Shown here piece by piece: positions 8,552 through 16,108 of a stretch of DNA of 64,000 bases. Each line of letters opens with the position of its first letter. Within the stretch, counting starts at the first letter, position 1. The notes beneath the pieces are model-generated. The model saw only the letters and a program-made list of their open reading frames with translations, searched no databases and had not been told where the DNA came from. Both the position numbers and the translations under genes were made by a program. The stretch is from Leeuwenhoekiella palythoae (GTDB lineage Bacteria; Bacteroidota; Bacteroidia; Flavobacteriales; Flavobacteriaceae), in NCBI RefSeq assembly GCF_900130045.1, contig NZ_FQXT01000001.1, positions 805,175 through 869,174 of the forward strand, written 5' to 3'.

Positions 8552-9943
8552 CTATAGACTAAAATTATACCTATACCCCAAGCCTACACCCAGGGTGTTC
8601 TGTACACGATCACTCCAATCGAGTCCTAAAGTTCCGGTAAAAACTCCAAAAGCAGTAGCATAACGCAACTCCCCATAACTGTAAAGCGCGTGCTCCCGGG
8701 GTTGATAAGAAATATTATAAGTACCCAAATTAGTCACATAGCTCAACTTCCCACGATACTGCAACTTGCCAAAACTTCCGGTAGCACCTAAGTGCACCAC
8801 ATAACTACGGTCATTTACATTACGCTGCCCATAGACTCCGGGGATAATAAAGGGCAATCCAATAATACGGTTTTGATAATTCCAACCGCTTTGATAAATT
8901 CCATTCCAAAAATAGCTATCACCCCCACTAAAAGACCCACCGTTACTCGCATCTCCAAAACGCCCACTTTGCGAAACGGTTTGTACATATTCTAGGTCTA
9001 GCGCATCCAACCACGAGATCCCTTCGGGTTCTAAATATGCCCCCCAAACCCCATCGGGAAAGTTACTCAACTCGATCCCCGAGGTATCTTCAAATAGACT
9101 TTGATGATAGAGTTTCAGGTAAAAGGTAGGGCGGGTGAATTCGTACGCGAGTTCATACGACCCCAGACCATTCCCCAAACTATTGATTTGATCTCCTCCA
9201 AAAGCTCCGGATCCGGCAGAAGCCCCCTGACCAAAAAAGATATTGATCAAATTCTTAAAGTCGGTAGGTTGTTCACCATACACTGGTGAAGTCCCGCCGA
9301 ATTGCACATAATGCTTCATACTGCCACTCAGACGGTCTCCAGGACTGAACACCAAAGCCAACTCCAGACTCTTGTGATGTACTTGTGCGTTGCTTACATA
9401 CCGATCTTCTTCTAAAAAATAGTGCCCAAAAGTTGCCGAGGCCTCCAACCACTTGAAGACTTTTAAGGGTTTCAGCATACGGATATAGATCCCGGGTAAG
9501 GCTCTAGCGTTGTTACTCCATACAATATCGCCATCTACGCTCGAGATTCCGTTGAGTTGACGCTCCCGGTGTTTTAACCCTGCATTGGCTTCTATCCACT
9601 TCCAGGTATAGGTAGCATAAAGCTCATCGGCCTTAACCCCATCATAGATCCCGTCATTAGCCAAAAGTCCCCCACCAATTTCAAGACGATGGTTTTCATT
9701 AAAGCGGGTCGCATAGGCCACCTGAGCTAATCCCAAAACATTAGTCTCAGCATCCAGCCTTCCATATTGGTTGCTGTACATCCAAAACGGATTTTCCGAT
9801 CCGGTTGCGGCAAGTCCACGCCCGCTGATCGACAACTGCAGCCCCTCAAGCTCTTGCGCTTGCCCATACGACACAGAAGCACCTCCTATGAGCGTTAGGG
9901 TTAGCAGCAGGCTGTTTATTCTTTTTTGCAGAAACCTATTCAA
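8552..9943 (-). CDS. capsule assembly Wzi-family outer-membrane protein
   Basis: 463 aa with a signal peptide (INSLLLTLTLIGGASVSYGQ). The rest is an alternating beta-strand pattern rich in aromatic residues that ends in YRYNFSL, as in an outer-membrane barrel. NPFWMYSNQYGRLD, ELYATYTWKWIEANAGLKHRE and NARALPGIYIRM match the Bacteroidota members of the Wzi family, which hold or assemble capsule at the cell surface. The only in-frame start before the signal peptide is a TTG. First enzyme-block gene downstream of the UpxY antiterminator gene, consistent with an export or attachment role. Confidence 0.83.
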   Translation of the reverse strand: MNRFLQKRINSLLLTLTLIGGASVSYGQAQELEGLQLSISGRGLAATGSENPFWMYSNQYGRLDAETNVLGLAQVAYATRFNENHRLEIGGGLLANDGIYDGVKADELYATYTWKWIEANAGLKHRERQLNGISSVDGDIVWSNNARALPGIYIRMLKPLKVFKWLEASATFGHYFLEEDRYVSNAQVHHKSLELALVFSPGDRLSGSMKHYVQFGGTSPVYGEQPTDFKNLINIFFGQGASAGSGAFGGDQINSLGNGLGSYELAYEFTRPTFYLKLYHQSLFEDTSGIELSNFPDGVWGAYLEPEGISWLDALDLEYVQTVSQSGRFGDASNGGSFSGGDSYFWNGIYQSGWNYQNRIIGLPFIIPGVYGQRNVNDRSYVVHLGATGSFGKLQYRGKLSYVTNLGTYNISYQPREHALYSYGELRYATAFGVFTGTLGLDWSDRVQNTLGVGLGYRYNFSL

Positions 9944-10078
9944 TTTATAATCTTTTAAAGTTTTGATTGCGCTTCACTTGTCCTTTTGGAAGGCTTCTCT
10001 CTATTTTAAAACTTCAGACAGATTGTTTAAAGTCCGTTTTTAAGTCCTTCTTTTCTAATTTAACTCAATGCTATTCTA

Positions 10079-10228
10079 CCTCGGTTCAGAATAGCTGTAG
10101 GAAGCTCCGAAAGAAAGGAGCGATAGCGACGCGGAGCTGACAAAGCGATTTTGCCTTATTAGGCAAAAATTCCTAAGCGAGGGGGTCTTTTCTTTTGTTA
10201 CTTTTCTTTGGACAAGCAAAGAAAAGTA
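10079..10228 (+). repeat. structured element R2 (best-preserved copy)
   Basis: The outer stem is CCTCGGTT (10079-10086) with AAGCGAGG (10175-10182), one mismatch. Stem B is AGCTCCG (10103-10109) with CGGAGCT (10132-10138). Stem C is TTTTGCCT (10149-10156) with AGGCAAAA (10161-10168). The terminal hairpin is TACTTTTCTTTG (10199-10210), loop GACAAG, CAAAGAAAAGTA (10217-10228). Confidence 0.85.
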
Positions 10229-10345
10229 AAAGATTTCCATGGCTCCGCCGCGTCACCCCCATTTTTCTAATGAAAAGCAACCTGCCTCAACAACAAACTT
10301 TATTAAGCAACGCTACCAAGCACTAAAAGCTTTAGCGGTACTCAT

Positions 10346-10369
10346 AAAAAGACCTCCCTAGAAAGGAGG
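10346..10369 (-). terminator. intrinsic terminator between upxY and wzi
   Basis: On the minus strand CCTCC, a 7-nt loop and GGAGG are followed by TCTTTTT. It lies about 36 bp after the upxY stop, inside the putative transcript that continues to wzi. It is a natural target for the antiterminator encoded directly upstream. Confidence 0.6.
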
Positions 10370-10405
10370 CTATACGCGCTAACGGTTCGCAGCGCTATAT
10401 CGTAT

Positions 10406-10882
10406 TTAATTGACCAAATCTTTTAACCGGGCCTCCACAATGACACCCAAACTTTTAATGGCCATTTTTAACTTTTTACGTCCTACCTCCTGCACCACAC
10501 CTTTTTGCCCTTTAAAATGACCACTGGCAATTTTCACTTCGGTTCCGGGTTGGTAGGCGCATACACGCACCTCAGTCACGGCATCATCAGACAGCCAGTT
10601 TTGAATGGCTGCGATCTCTTCATCGCGCACAATGGCGGGTTTACCTAACCAAAACAGATAACGTACGACTCCATGCACCGCAAACACCTGTTGGCGATCC
10701 GTGGAATTTAAACGAACAAAAACATAGGATTTAAAAAGCGGAACACGTATTTTTTTCTTACGATCACTCCAAATACGCACCTCTTCCAGTGTAGGACAAA
10801 AGACTTCAACCCCTATTTTTTCAAGCGCCGAAGCCACTTTTTTTTCTGTTTGTGGTTTAACGTATAACACGTACCAATTCAT
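10406..10882 (-). CDS. UpxY/NusG-family transcription antiterminator
   Basis: About 158 aa. The N-terminal NGN domain starts MNWYVLYVKPQTEKKVASAL, followed by VFCPTLEEVRIWSDRKKKIRVPLFKSYVFVRLN and VRYLFWLGKPAIV. The C-terminal KOW motif is VKIASGHFKGQKGVVQEVGRKKLKM. UpxY proteins are specialised NusG paralogs that travel with RNA polymerase and allow read-through of polysaccharide operons encoded next to them. I chose the ATG at 10882; the frame upstream of it has no family match. Genes downstream on the same strand are wzi, ugd, rfb, gmd and fcl, which fits a local regulator. Confidence 0.9.
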   Translation of the reverse strand: MNWYVLYVKPQTEKKVASALEKIGVEVFCPTLEEVRIWSDRKKKIRVPLFKSYVFVRLNSTDRQQVFAVHGVVRYLFWLGKPAIVRDEEIAAIQNWLSDDAVTEVRVCAYQPGTEVKIASGHFKGQKGVVQEVGRKKLKMAIKSLGVIVEARLKDLVN

Positions 10883-11111
10883 GCAAATCGTTTCTTTTAG
10901 CGTTACAAAATTTAGGGGATTTTCTAACATCTAGGTTGGCGAAAATAAGTAAATCTACCAGTTAAACAAGGGTAATTTAGTATTTAATTTTAAACAAAAA
11001 TTAAGAAAAATCGCTCAAAGTCAGAAGAAAAACGTTATCGACAACAGCTTCAAGGCTTTAAAATTTACGGAATTAACTTTATCTAAAATTCAAAATACAA
11101 AAGTAGAACTA

Positions 11112-11351
11112 CAAAATACAACACACAGTCATTTCGATCAACGGGAGAAATCACATCTGCTTGGCAATTCTACATATGCTCTCACCTCCAACTCTTAAAG
11201 CAAAAGACAGTCCACGGTGCCGCATTTACTATTTTGAGCTAATAAATCTAAGACCACACCAAATGAGAAATACAGATCAACAGCTGTCAGTACCAGTAGC
11301 CAGTTTGCGGTTTGCCTTTTATAGTATTAAATATCCATACCCAAAGGGTTT
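11112..11351. repeat. direct duplication, copy 1
   Basis: It shares with 11540-11791 long identical stretches, for example GAGAAATCACATCTGCTTGG, CAACTCTTAAAGCAAAAGAC, AGCCAGTTTGCGGTTTGCCT and AATATCCATACCCAAAGGGT. The middle parts have diverged. Confidence 0.85.
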
Positions 11352-11356
11352 AGTAT

Positions 11357-11513
11357 CCTTTTGGTCAGTATAGCAACAGTTGTCCGTTAAAAATTCATGA
11401 AGCCTTGGAAGGAATTTAGGACAACTGTTGCGGTTTTCGCCTCAGGCGAAAAATACCTATCCAAAAGGTGTCCTTTCTTTTGATACTTTTCTTTGGACAA
11501 TCAAAGAAAAGTA
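11357..11513 (+). repeat. structured element R3
   Basis: The outer stem is CCTTTTGG (11357-11364) with CCAAAAGG (11461-11468). Stem B is CAACAGTTGTCC (11374-11385) with GGACAACTGTTG (11419-11430), 12 bp and perfect. Stem C is TTTTCGCC (11434-11441) with GGCGAAAA (11445-11452). The terminal hairpin is TACTTTTCTTTG (11484-11495) with CAAAGAAAAGTA (11502-11513). Confidence 0.85.
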
Positions 11514-11539
11514 AAAATCAACAATCAGAAATAGAAATA

Positions 11540-11791
11540 CAAAATACAACGCCCAGTCATTTCGACCAGCAGGAGAAATCACATCTGCTTGGCAATTCTG
11601 CATATGTTCTCATCGCCAACTCTTAAAGCAAAAGACAGTCCACGATGGAGCGTATATGGTTTTGGATTATAAGATCTAAACATAAACCCGACAAGAAACG
11701 GAAATCAGAAATAGAAATTAACAGTTAGCAGTAGCAATAGCCAGTTTGCGGTTTGCCTTTTATAGTATTAAATATCCATACCCAAAGGGTT
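11540..11791. repeat. direct duplication, copy 2
   Basis: Partner of 11112-11351. The two copies lie either side of element R3, and each is followed within about 20 bp by a structured element (R3 or R4). A segmental duplication of a repeat-plus-element unit is the simple explanation. Confidence 0.85.
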
Positions 11792-11809
11792 CAACGAATC
11801 TAAAAACTC

Positions 11810-12009
11810 CCTCGGTTCAGAATAGACGCAGGGCGTTCCGAAGGACAGGAGCGATAGCGACGCGGAACTAACAAGACGGTTTTCGCCTAAGCGAAAAATT
11901 CCTAAACGAGGGGCTCTTTTCTTTTGTTACTTTTCTTTGGAGAAGCAAATCGACGCTAGGAGATTCACGAGCTCTCGTGGAATAGAAATCTTGCGAGTAA
12001 AGAAAAGTA
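11810..12009 (+). repeat. structured element R4, terminal hairpin split by a 52-bp insert
   Basis: The outer stem is CCTCGGTT (11810-11817) with AACGAGG (11905-11911). Stem B is GTTCCG (11835-11840) with CGGAAC (11863-11868), and stem C is TTTTCGC (11880-11886) with GCGAAAA (11891-11897). The terminal 5' arm TACTTTTCTTTG ends near 11939. Its 3' arm is cut after CAAA (11949) and resumes at GAAAAGTA (12002-12009). Confidence 0.8.
11950..12001. repeat. 52-bp mini-repeat, unit E1
   Basis: The core GAGATTCACGAGCTCTCGTG contains the hairpin CACGAG CT CTCGTG. The unit ends GCGAGTAAA and sits in the terminal hairpin of R4, with AAA on both sides. Confidence 0.7.
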
Positions 12010-12040
12010 AAGAATATAATACCTAAGTAAAATTACTCAA

Positions 12041-12093
12041 TCCGACATTTGGAGATTTACGAGCTCCCGCAAAATAATCATCATGCGAGTAAA
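12041..12093. repeat. 52-bp mini-repeat, unit E2
   Basis: Core GGAGATTTACGAGCTCCCGC, ending GCGAGTAAA and followed by GAAAATGAA. The stretch between E1 and E2 resembles that between E2 and E3, so E1-E3 form a short tandem array of roughly 92-bp period. Confidence 0.65.
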
Positions 12094-12134
12094 GAAAATG
12101 AATAAACAACATTTTAAAGTAAACATTACTCAAA

Positions 12135-12186
12135 CCGAGGATCCGAGGTTAACGAGCTCCCGTAACATAGAAATCAATCAATTAAA
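12135..12186. repeat. 52-bp mini-repeat, unit E3
   Basis: Preceded by CAAA. Core GAGGTTAACGAGCTCCCGTA, ending ATTAAA before GAAAAAT. It is the most diverged of the units. Confidence 0.6.
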
Positions 12187-12306
12187 GAAAAATAAAAAAT
12201 CATCAATCAAAAATCAGAAACAATAAATAAAGAACCTTCACACCAAACCCATAACATATCAAATCATTGAGCAAAGCCAGTATACGACCATACTACATTT
12301 GAAATA

Positions 12307-12341
12307 AAAAAAATCCCCGAATGAAGTTTCGAGGATTTTTG
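12307..12341 (-). terminator. terminator of the rhodanese operon
   Basis: On the minus strand AAAATCC..CGAA and TTCG..GGATTTT pair with one mismatch and are followed by a run of T. It lies about 55 bp after the rhodanese stop. Confidence 0.7.
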
Positions 12342-12393
12342 GTATTTATAAAAAGTTGAATCTATTTAAGGATGACTCACTACCAGAAATGAC

Positions 12394-12711
12394 CTATTCC
12401 TGATACGTCGTTTCTCCGTCCCACTCCATAAATCCACCAAGCAGGTTGTAGGTGTTTTCAAAGCCCAGCTGATCCATCAGTTGTGCTGCTTGCCCGCTTC
12501 GGTTTCCGGAACGACAATAGATGTAATAATTTTTTGATTTGTCAAGTTCGTTTACTTTATCAATAAATCCTTGACCTTCATAAATATCGATATGATGTGA
12601 ATTGGGGATGATGCCCTCATCTACTTCATTTTGTGTACGTACATCGAGAATAAAAGCATTATCATCTTCAGCGATTTGCGCTTCCCATTCTTCCTGAGTT
12701 ATATTTTTCAT
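12394..12711 (-). CDS. rhodanese-like domain protein
   Basis: 105 aa, a single rhodanese domain. FILDVRTQNEVDEGIIPNSHHIDI is the conserved entry, and YIYCRSGNRSGQAAQLMDQLGF is the active-site loop with the catalytic Cys. LLGGFMEWDG closes the domain. Such proteins move sulfane sulfur or act in redox signalling. I chose the ATG at 12711 (MKNITQEEWE); an alternative at about 12771 overlaps the upstream stop as TAATG and adds 20 residues without domain match. Last gene of a three-gene redox operon. Confidence 0.88.
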   Translation of the reverse strand: MKNITQEEWEAQIAEDDNAFILDVRTQNEVDEGIIPNSHHIDIYEGQGFIDKVNELDKSKNYYIYCRSGNRSGQAAQLMDQLGFENTYNLLGGFMEWDGETTYQE

Positions 12712-12770
12712 CGTAAATTTTTTAGTATAAAAATCAAAAATAAGGCATTGCTCAAGCTTTTCCAACGGCA

Positions 12771-13391
12771 TTACGCCTTAATAGCGCAACCAATCGCCTT
12801 GGTCGTTTCTGGGGTTACCGAAGTATCATTCAGCAAAGCTTCCACAGCATCAGCCACAAAGGCATGAGTAACAGAGGCGGCATCCCGCACACTGTCATCG
12901 ATAGCCCCAATATACCGTACGATCAATGCATCTTCTTCCTTTTGAAGAACATAAACATGCGGCGTTTTGGTCGCCCCGTAAGTGGCATAAACCTCGTGAT
13001 TGGCGTCATACAAATACGGATATGTAACACCCAAGTCCTTAGCAACTTTTTGCATTTCCGCATAGCTTTCGCCGGATTTCACCTCCGGGTTATTCGGGTT
13101 GATCGCGATCACGGGATAGCCCTTTGGTTTAAAGGCGGCATCTAAAGCCTGAATACGCTCTTGATTGGCAATAGCAAACGGACATGTATTGCACGTAAAC
13201 ACGACGATAAATCCTTTGGCTTCGCCGAAATCAGAAAGCGAAACGAGTTCGCCTGAAACATCTTTCAACCTAAAATCAGATGCACGATCGCCAATGTCGT
13301 AGCCCGATTTGAATTGATTAAAGCCGGCGATTCCCAGCGCAGAAACGACCAGGACCAGCGTAAGTACGATCAATACTTTTAAAGATTTCAT
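12771..13391 (-). CDS. exported thioredoxin-fold (redoxin/AhpC-TSA-like) protein
   Basis: 206 aa. The N-terminal hydrophobic segment VLIVLTLVLVVSALGIAGF is a membrane anchor or signal. The fold follows with FRLKDVSGELVSLSDF, then VVFTCNTCPFAIANQERIQAL, a CxxC redox centre of CNTC type. VYATYGATKTPHVYVL carries the cis-Pro typical of thioredoxins. Family members are annotated as redoxin-domain or thioredoxin-family proteins, and substrates are not known. It lies 1 bp after a TlpA-like gene, so the two are co-transcribed and probably both work in the envelope. Confidence 0.85.
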   Translation of the reverse strand: MKSLKVLIVLTLVLVVSALGIAGFNQFKSGYDIGDRASDFRLKDVSGELVSLSDFGEAKGFIVVFTCNTCPFAIANQERIQALDAAFKPKGYPVIAINPNNPEVKSGESYAEMQKVAKDLGVTYPYLYDANHEVYATYGATKTPHVYVLQKEEDALIVRYIGAIDDSVRDAASVTHAFVADAVEALLNDTSVTPETTKAIGCAIKA

Positions 13392-13392
13392 A

Positions 13393-13941
13393 TTAGTTAG
13401 AATTCAAGTTAGGGTTTAAAGCAAGTACTTCGCGCTCCAGACTTCGGTAATCAAAGGATTGCTCATAAAATCTATAGGCATCTTCAGCGATCAACAAGGT
13501 GGCCGGTATCGCACCACTCCACGACTCGGATACCTGCGGGATCCAGACATTGCTATGAGGATCATCCAACAGTAACACCTGGGCGGCAAGTTGATTTTTC
13601 AATATATACGGGATCAAGCGTGCTTCAATTTGATCAGGAAAATCCAGACTCACCAAGGTCACTTCTACCCCTTGCTTGCGATACGCTGCGTGAAGTTTTT
13701 CAAATACAGGCAGTTCCTGCACACAGGGCGCACACCAAGTTGCCCAAAAATTGATCACTTTTACCGTCTCACCTTCCGGAAAATCAAGCATCGGTTTAAA
13801 GGCTTCAAAATCATAAACAGGTAACTGGTATCCTTCCGCGTTAACAATGCGTACAGGTTTTGCGGCTTGTATAGAAGCTGCTTTAGAAGCACAGCCCATT
13901 AACACACACAACATCCAAAAACCGAGTAATCCTCTAATCAA
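13393..13941 (-). CDS. TlpA-family thiol-disulfide lipoprotein
   Basis: 182 aa. The N-terminus GLLGFWMLCVLMGCAS carries a lipobox, so a membrane-anchored periplasmic protein is expected. The active site is NFWATWCAPCVQELPVFEKL, with the WCAPC motif of TlpA/ResA proteins that reduce periplasmic disulfides. The later SWSGAIPATLLI contains the cis-Pro. First gene of the redox trio; the 250-bp gap to marR is divergent and probably holds both promoters. Confidence 0.87.
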   Translation of the reverse strand: MIRGLLGFWMLCVLMGCASKAASIQAAKPVRIVNAEGYQLPVYDFEAFKPMLDFPEGETVKVINFWATWCAPCVQELPVFEKLHAAYRKQGVEVTLVSLDFPDQIEARLIPYILKNQLAAQVLLLDDPHSNVWIPQVSESWSGAIPATLLIAEDAYRFYEQSFDYRSLEREVLALNPNLNSN

Positions 13942-14158
13942 TAGTTCCTTTTTTTTTCCTGGTGCCGATTTCCTATGTGTATCGAATCAGCAAAAAGCAT
14001 ATAATCACTTGCGGTAAATTTAAGGAATACAACATTTTGATAACAGATTTTAGGAATTGTATAACATCTACAGCGTTGTATTGAATTTATTCTCGTTGAG
14101 AAACCTTAAAATTACGTTAAAGCGGAGAACTCATTTCCATCTAAACAAAAAATAATTA

Positions 14159-14190
14159 TACATTTGTACATACAACAATTGTAGATACAC
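14159..14190 (+). promoter_or_regulatory. marR promoter with two operator-like palindromes
   Basis: TACATTTG (14159-14166) matches the Bacteroidota -7 element TAnnTTTG. Overlapping it is TTGTA CA TACAA (14164-14175). A second, weaker copy, TTGTA GA TACAC, lies 15 bp on (14179-14190), directly before the start codon. This placement suggests autorepression by MarR. Confidence 0.65.
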
Positions 14191-14191
14191 A

Positions 14192-14650
14192 ATGAAGATC
14201 GAAGAAGCATTAAAAATAGGAAACGGTTTAGACTTGTCCTCAAAAACCTTGATTAACATTCAATACACTTCCAGATTTCTGGAAGAACATTTTGCTGCGC
14301 TTCTTAAGGAATTTGATTTGAGTACTCCACAATTTAATGTGTTGCGCATTTTACGCGGACAGAAAGGAAAACCTGCCAGTCTGGCCTGCATTCAGGAACG
14401 TATGGTAGACCGAAGCAGTAATACGACCCGCTTGGTTGATAAGTTGATCAAAAAAGCGCTGGTAAGCAGACGCATCTGCCCTGCGAACCGCCGTAAAGTA
14501 GAAATCGAAATTACCGCTGCAGGTTTGGAGTTATTAGAAGACTTAGACCCGCTCACCGCTGCATCCAATGCGGCAAACACCGCGACCTTAACCACAACAG
14601 AATTAGAAACCTTGAATACTTTATTAGATAAATTAAGAAAAGATGAGTAA
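14192..14650 (+). CDS. MarR-family transcriptional regulator
   Basis: 152 aa winged-helix repressor. The HTH region is STPQFNVLRILRGQKGKPASLACIQERMVDRSSNTTRLVDKLIKKALVSR, and the wing is RICPANRRKVEIEITAAGLELLE. MarR proteins bind short palindromes as dimers and usually respond to phenolics, quinones or oxidants. The gene overlaps the downstream nitroreductase by 8 bp, so both are in one transcript. Palindromes upstream of this gene and of yceI share 15 identical bases. Confidence 0.92.
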   Translation: MKIEEALKIGNGLDLSSKTLINIQYTSRFLEEHFAALLKEFDLSTPQFNVLRILRGQKGKPASLACIQERMVDRSSNTTRLVDKLIKKALVSRRICPANRRKVEIEITAAGLELLEDLDPLTAASNAANTATLTTTELETLNTLLDKLRKDE

Positions 14651-15275
14651 GTATATTGAACACCTCAACTGGCGATACGCCACCAAGCAGTTTGACGCAA
14701 ACAAGAAGTTAAGCGAAGACCAACTGCAAACCCTAATAGATGCCGTACAACTTTCGGCTTCTTCTTATGGATTACAGCCATACAAGATCCTAGTGATCAA
14801 AGATGAAAAGATCAAAGAACAGTTGAAAGCCGCCGGCTACAACCAAGCACAATTCACAGATGCATCGGCCATTTTTGTGTTTGCACATCAAACTGATTTT
14901 GGAGCCGAACTTGTAGACAGTTATATTGACCACGCAGCACGTATTAAAGAAGTCGAAACAGGCGCTTTAGAAGATTATGCAAATCTGATGAAAAACAGCC
15001 TTTTAAATCTTCCACAAGAAGCTAAAGCCGGTTGGACTGCCCGCCAAGCCTACATCGCTCTTGGAAATTTATTAAGTGCCGCTGCCGCTCATCAGATCGA
15101 CACCTGCCCGATGGAAGGTTTTGATGCGGATGCATTTGATAAAATTTTAGGACTTGCTGACACCAACTTACATGCGGTTGTTGTTGCCGCAGCAGGCTAT
15201 CGCAGTGCTGAAGATCAAACGCAGCACGCTGCTAAAGTAAGACGCCCACAGGAAGAACTTTTTCAGATCCTCTAA
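14643..15275 (+). CDS. NAD(P)H-dependent nitroreductase-family oxidoreductase
   Basis: 210 aa flavoprotein of the NfsB-like nitroreductase family. It begins HLNWRYATKQFDANKKLSEDQLQTLIDAVQLSASSYGLQPYKILVI, the FMN-binding region. AYIALGNLLSAAAAHQIDTCPMEGFDADAFDKILGL is also typical. It probably reduces quinones or nitro compounds using NAD(P)H. Translational overlap with MarR suggests control by an electrophile or quinone signal; that link is inference. Confidence 0.9.
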   Translation: MSKYIEHLNWRYATKQFDANKKLSEDQLQTLIDAVQLSASSYGLQPYKILVIKDEKIKEQLKAAGYNQAQFTDASAIFVFAHQTDFGAELVDSYIDHAARIKEVETGALEDYANLMKNSLLNLPQEAKAGWTARQAYIALGNLLSAAAAHQIDTCPMEGFDADAFDKILGLADTNLHAVVVAAAGYRSAEDQTQHAAKVRRPQEELFQIL

Positions 15276-15287
15276 AAAATTTTAACC

Positions 15288-15304
15288 AACATTTGTACAT
15301 ACAA
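15288..15304 (+). promoter_or_regulatory. yceI upstream operator-like palindrome
   Basis: CATTTGTACATACAA is identical to the site upstream of marR (14161-14175), including the palindrome TTGTA CA TACAA. AACATTTG is a near match to the -7 element. It lies 35 bp before the yceI start. Confidence 0.6.
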
Positions 15305-15339
15305 TTTTAATCCCTACAACAATAAAAATTTAGAATTTC

Positions 15340-15978
15340 ATGAGCACTCTTAATCAAAGCTTAGCAAAACTAAACTTGGCTACAAAAAAAGCCTTCAATC
15401 AACTTAACCGCGATAATCGCGTTAAATCAGTATTAATCTTAGCAGTAGGCATTGCCGCTGCATCATTTACAACAAAAACTATTATGGAAAAAGTAAGCGT
15501 AAAAAGCAGTTCAATCACTTGGGTTGGCAAAAAAGTAACCGGAAAACATATGGGAACCATCGACCTCAAAGAAGGCTTCTTTGAAATGGAAGACGGCGCA
15601 GTTACCGGAGGTGAATTTATGATTGATATGAACAGTATTGCCTGTACAGACCTTGAAGGAGACAGCAAAGGGCAACTAGAAGGGCACTTAAAAAGTGACG
15701 ACTTCTTTGGTGTTGAGAACTACCCAACCGCTAAATTGGTAATCACTAATGCAGTAAAGAATGGAAACACTTATAAAGTAACCGGTGACCTTACCATTAA
15801 AGAAACGACTGAACCTATCACTTTTGATCTTGAAGAAGCCGGTGACAACTTCACCACTACCCTAACCATAGACCGCAGTAAATACAACGTACGTTACGGG
15901 TCTGGAAGCTTCTTTGACAATCTAGGAGACAAAACCATCTATGACGACTTTACTTTAGATATCAACTTGTCTATCTAA
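15340..15978 (+). CDS. YceI-family lipid/quinone-binding protein
   Basis: 212 aa. An N-terminal extension with one hydrophobic segment (VKSVLILAVGIAAASFTT) suggests export or anchoring. The YceI barrel follows: SITWVGKKVTGKHMGTIDLKEGFFEM, GEFMIDMNSIACTDLEG, LEGHLKSDDFFGVENYPTAKLVI and VTGDLTIKETTEPITFDLE. YceI proteins form a lipocalin-like barrel that binds polyisoprenoids such as quinones. A shared operator with marR and the nitroreductase suggests a quinone-linked stress response. Confidence 0.9.
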   Translation: MSTLNQSLAKLNLATKKAFNQLNRDNRVKSVLILAVGIAAASFTTKTIMEKVSVKSSSITWVGKKVTGKHMGTIDLKEGFFEMEDGAVTGGEFMIDMNSIACTDLEGDSKGQLEGHLKSDDFFGVENYPTAKLVITNAVKNGNTYKVTGDLTIKETTEPITFDLEEAGDNFTTTLTIDRSKYNVRYGSGSFFDNLGDKTIYDDFTLDINLSI

Positions 15979-16001
15979 TTAATAGTCCTTCACAAGTATT
16001 T

Positions 16002-16034
16002 AGAAAGCTGCCTTTAAAAAAAGGCAGCTTTTTT
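16002..16034 (+). terminator. terminator after yceI
   Basis: AAAGCTGCC and GGCAGCTTT pair across an A/T-rich loop and are followed by TTTT. Confidence 0.85.
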
Positions 16035-16108
16035 ATGGAACAACGCAATTCTAGACTACTTTATTAGAACAAATAAGATACCTGAAGGGTGAAATGTAAT
16101 CAAACTTC

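Larger units (their letters stand above)
9944..10405. other. intergenic region between upxY and wzi
   Basis: No coding sequence is seen. It contains structured element R2 (10079-10228), written opposite to the operon, and a minus-strand intrinsic terminator (10346-10369) just after upxY. The remainder is AT-rich leader. Confidence 0.75.
10883..12393. other. 1.5-kb gene-poor region dominated by repeats
   Basis: No convincing coding sequence. Short open frames lie entirely in duplicated DNA. From left to right: AT-rich leader of upxY (to about 11110); duplicated segment copy 1 (11112-11351); element R3 (11357-11513); duplicated segment copy 2 (11540-11791); element R4 (11810-12009) carrying a 52-bp insert; two more 52-bp mini-repeats to 12186; a terminator at 12307-12341. 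Confidence 0.8.

Noticed and set aside
11161..11373. 70-residue open frame in the repeat field
   Set aside because: It lies entirely in duplicated repeat DNA, and the second copy does not keep the frame.
11950..12186. Three 52-bp repeats with 39-41 bp spacers, CRISPR-like at first sight
   Set aside because: The spacers resemble each other, the units diverge, and a fourth copy lies 4 kb away. It is a tandem repeat of a mini-element.
10883..12393. Remains of a transposase or integrase in the 1.5-kb repeat field
   Set aside because: All six frames were considered and no catalytic motif or long frame was found. The repeats lack an own enzyme gene here.
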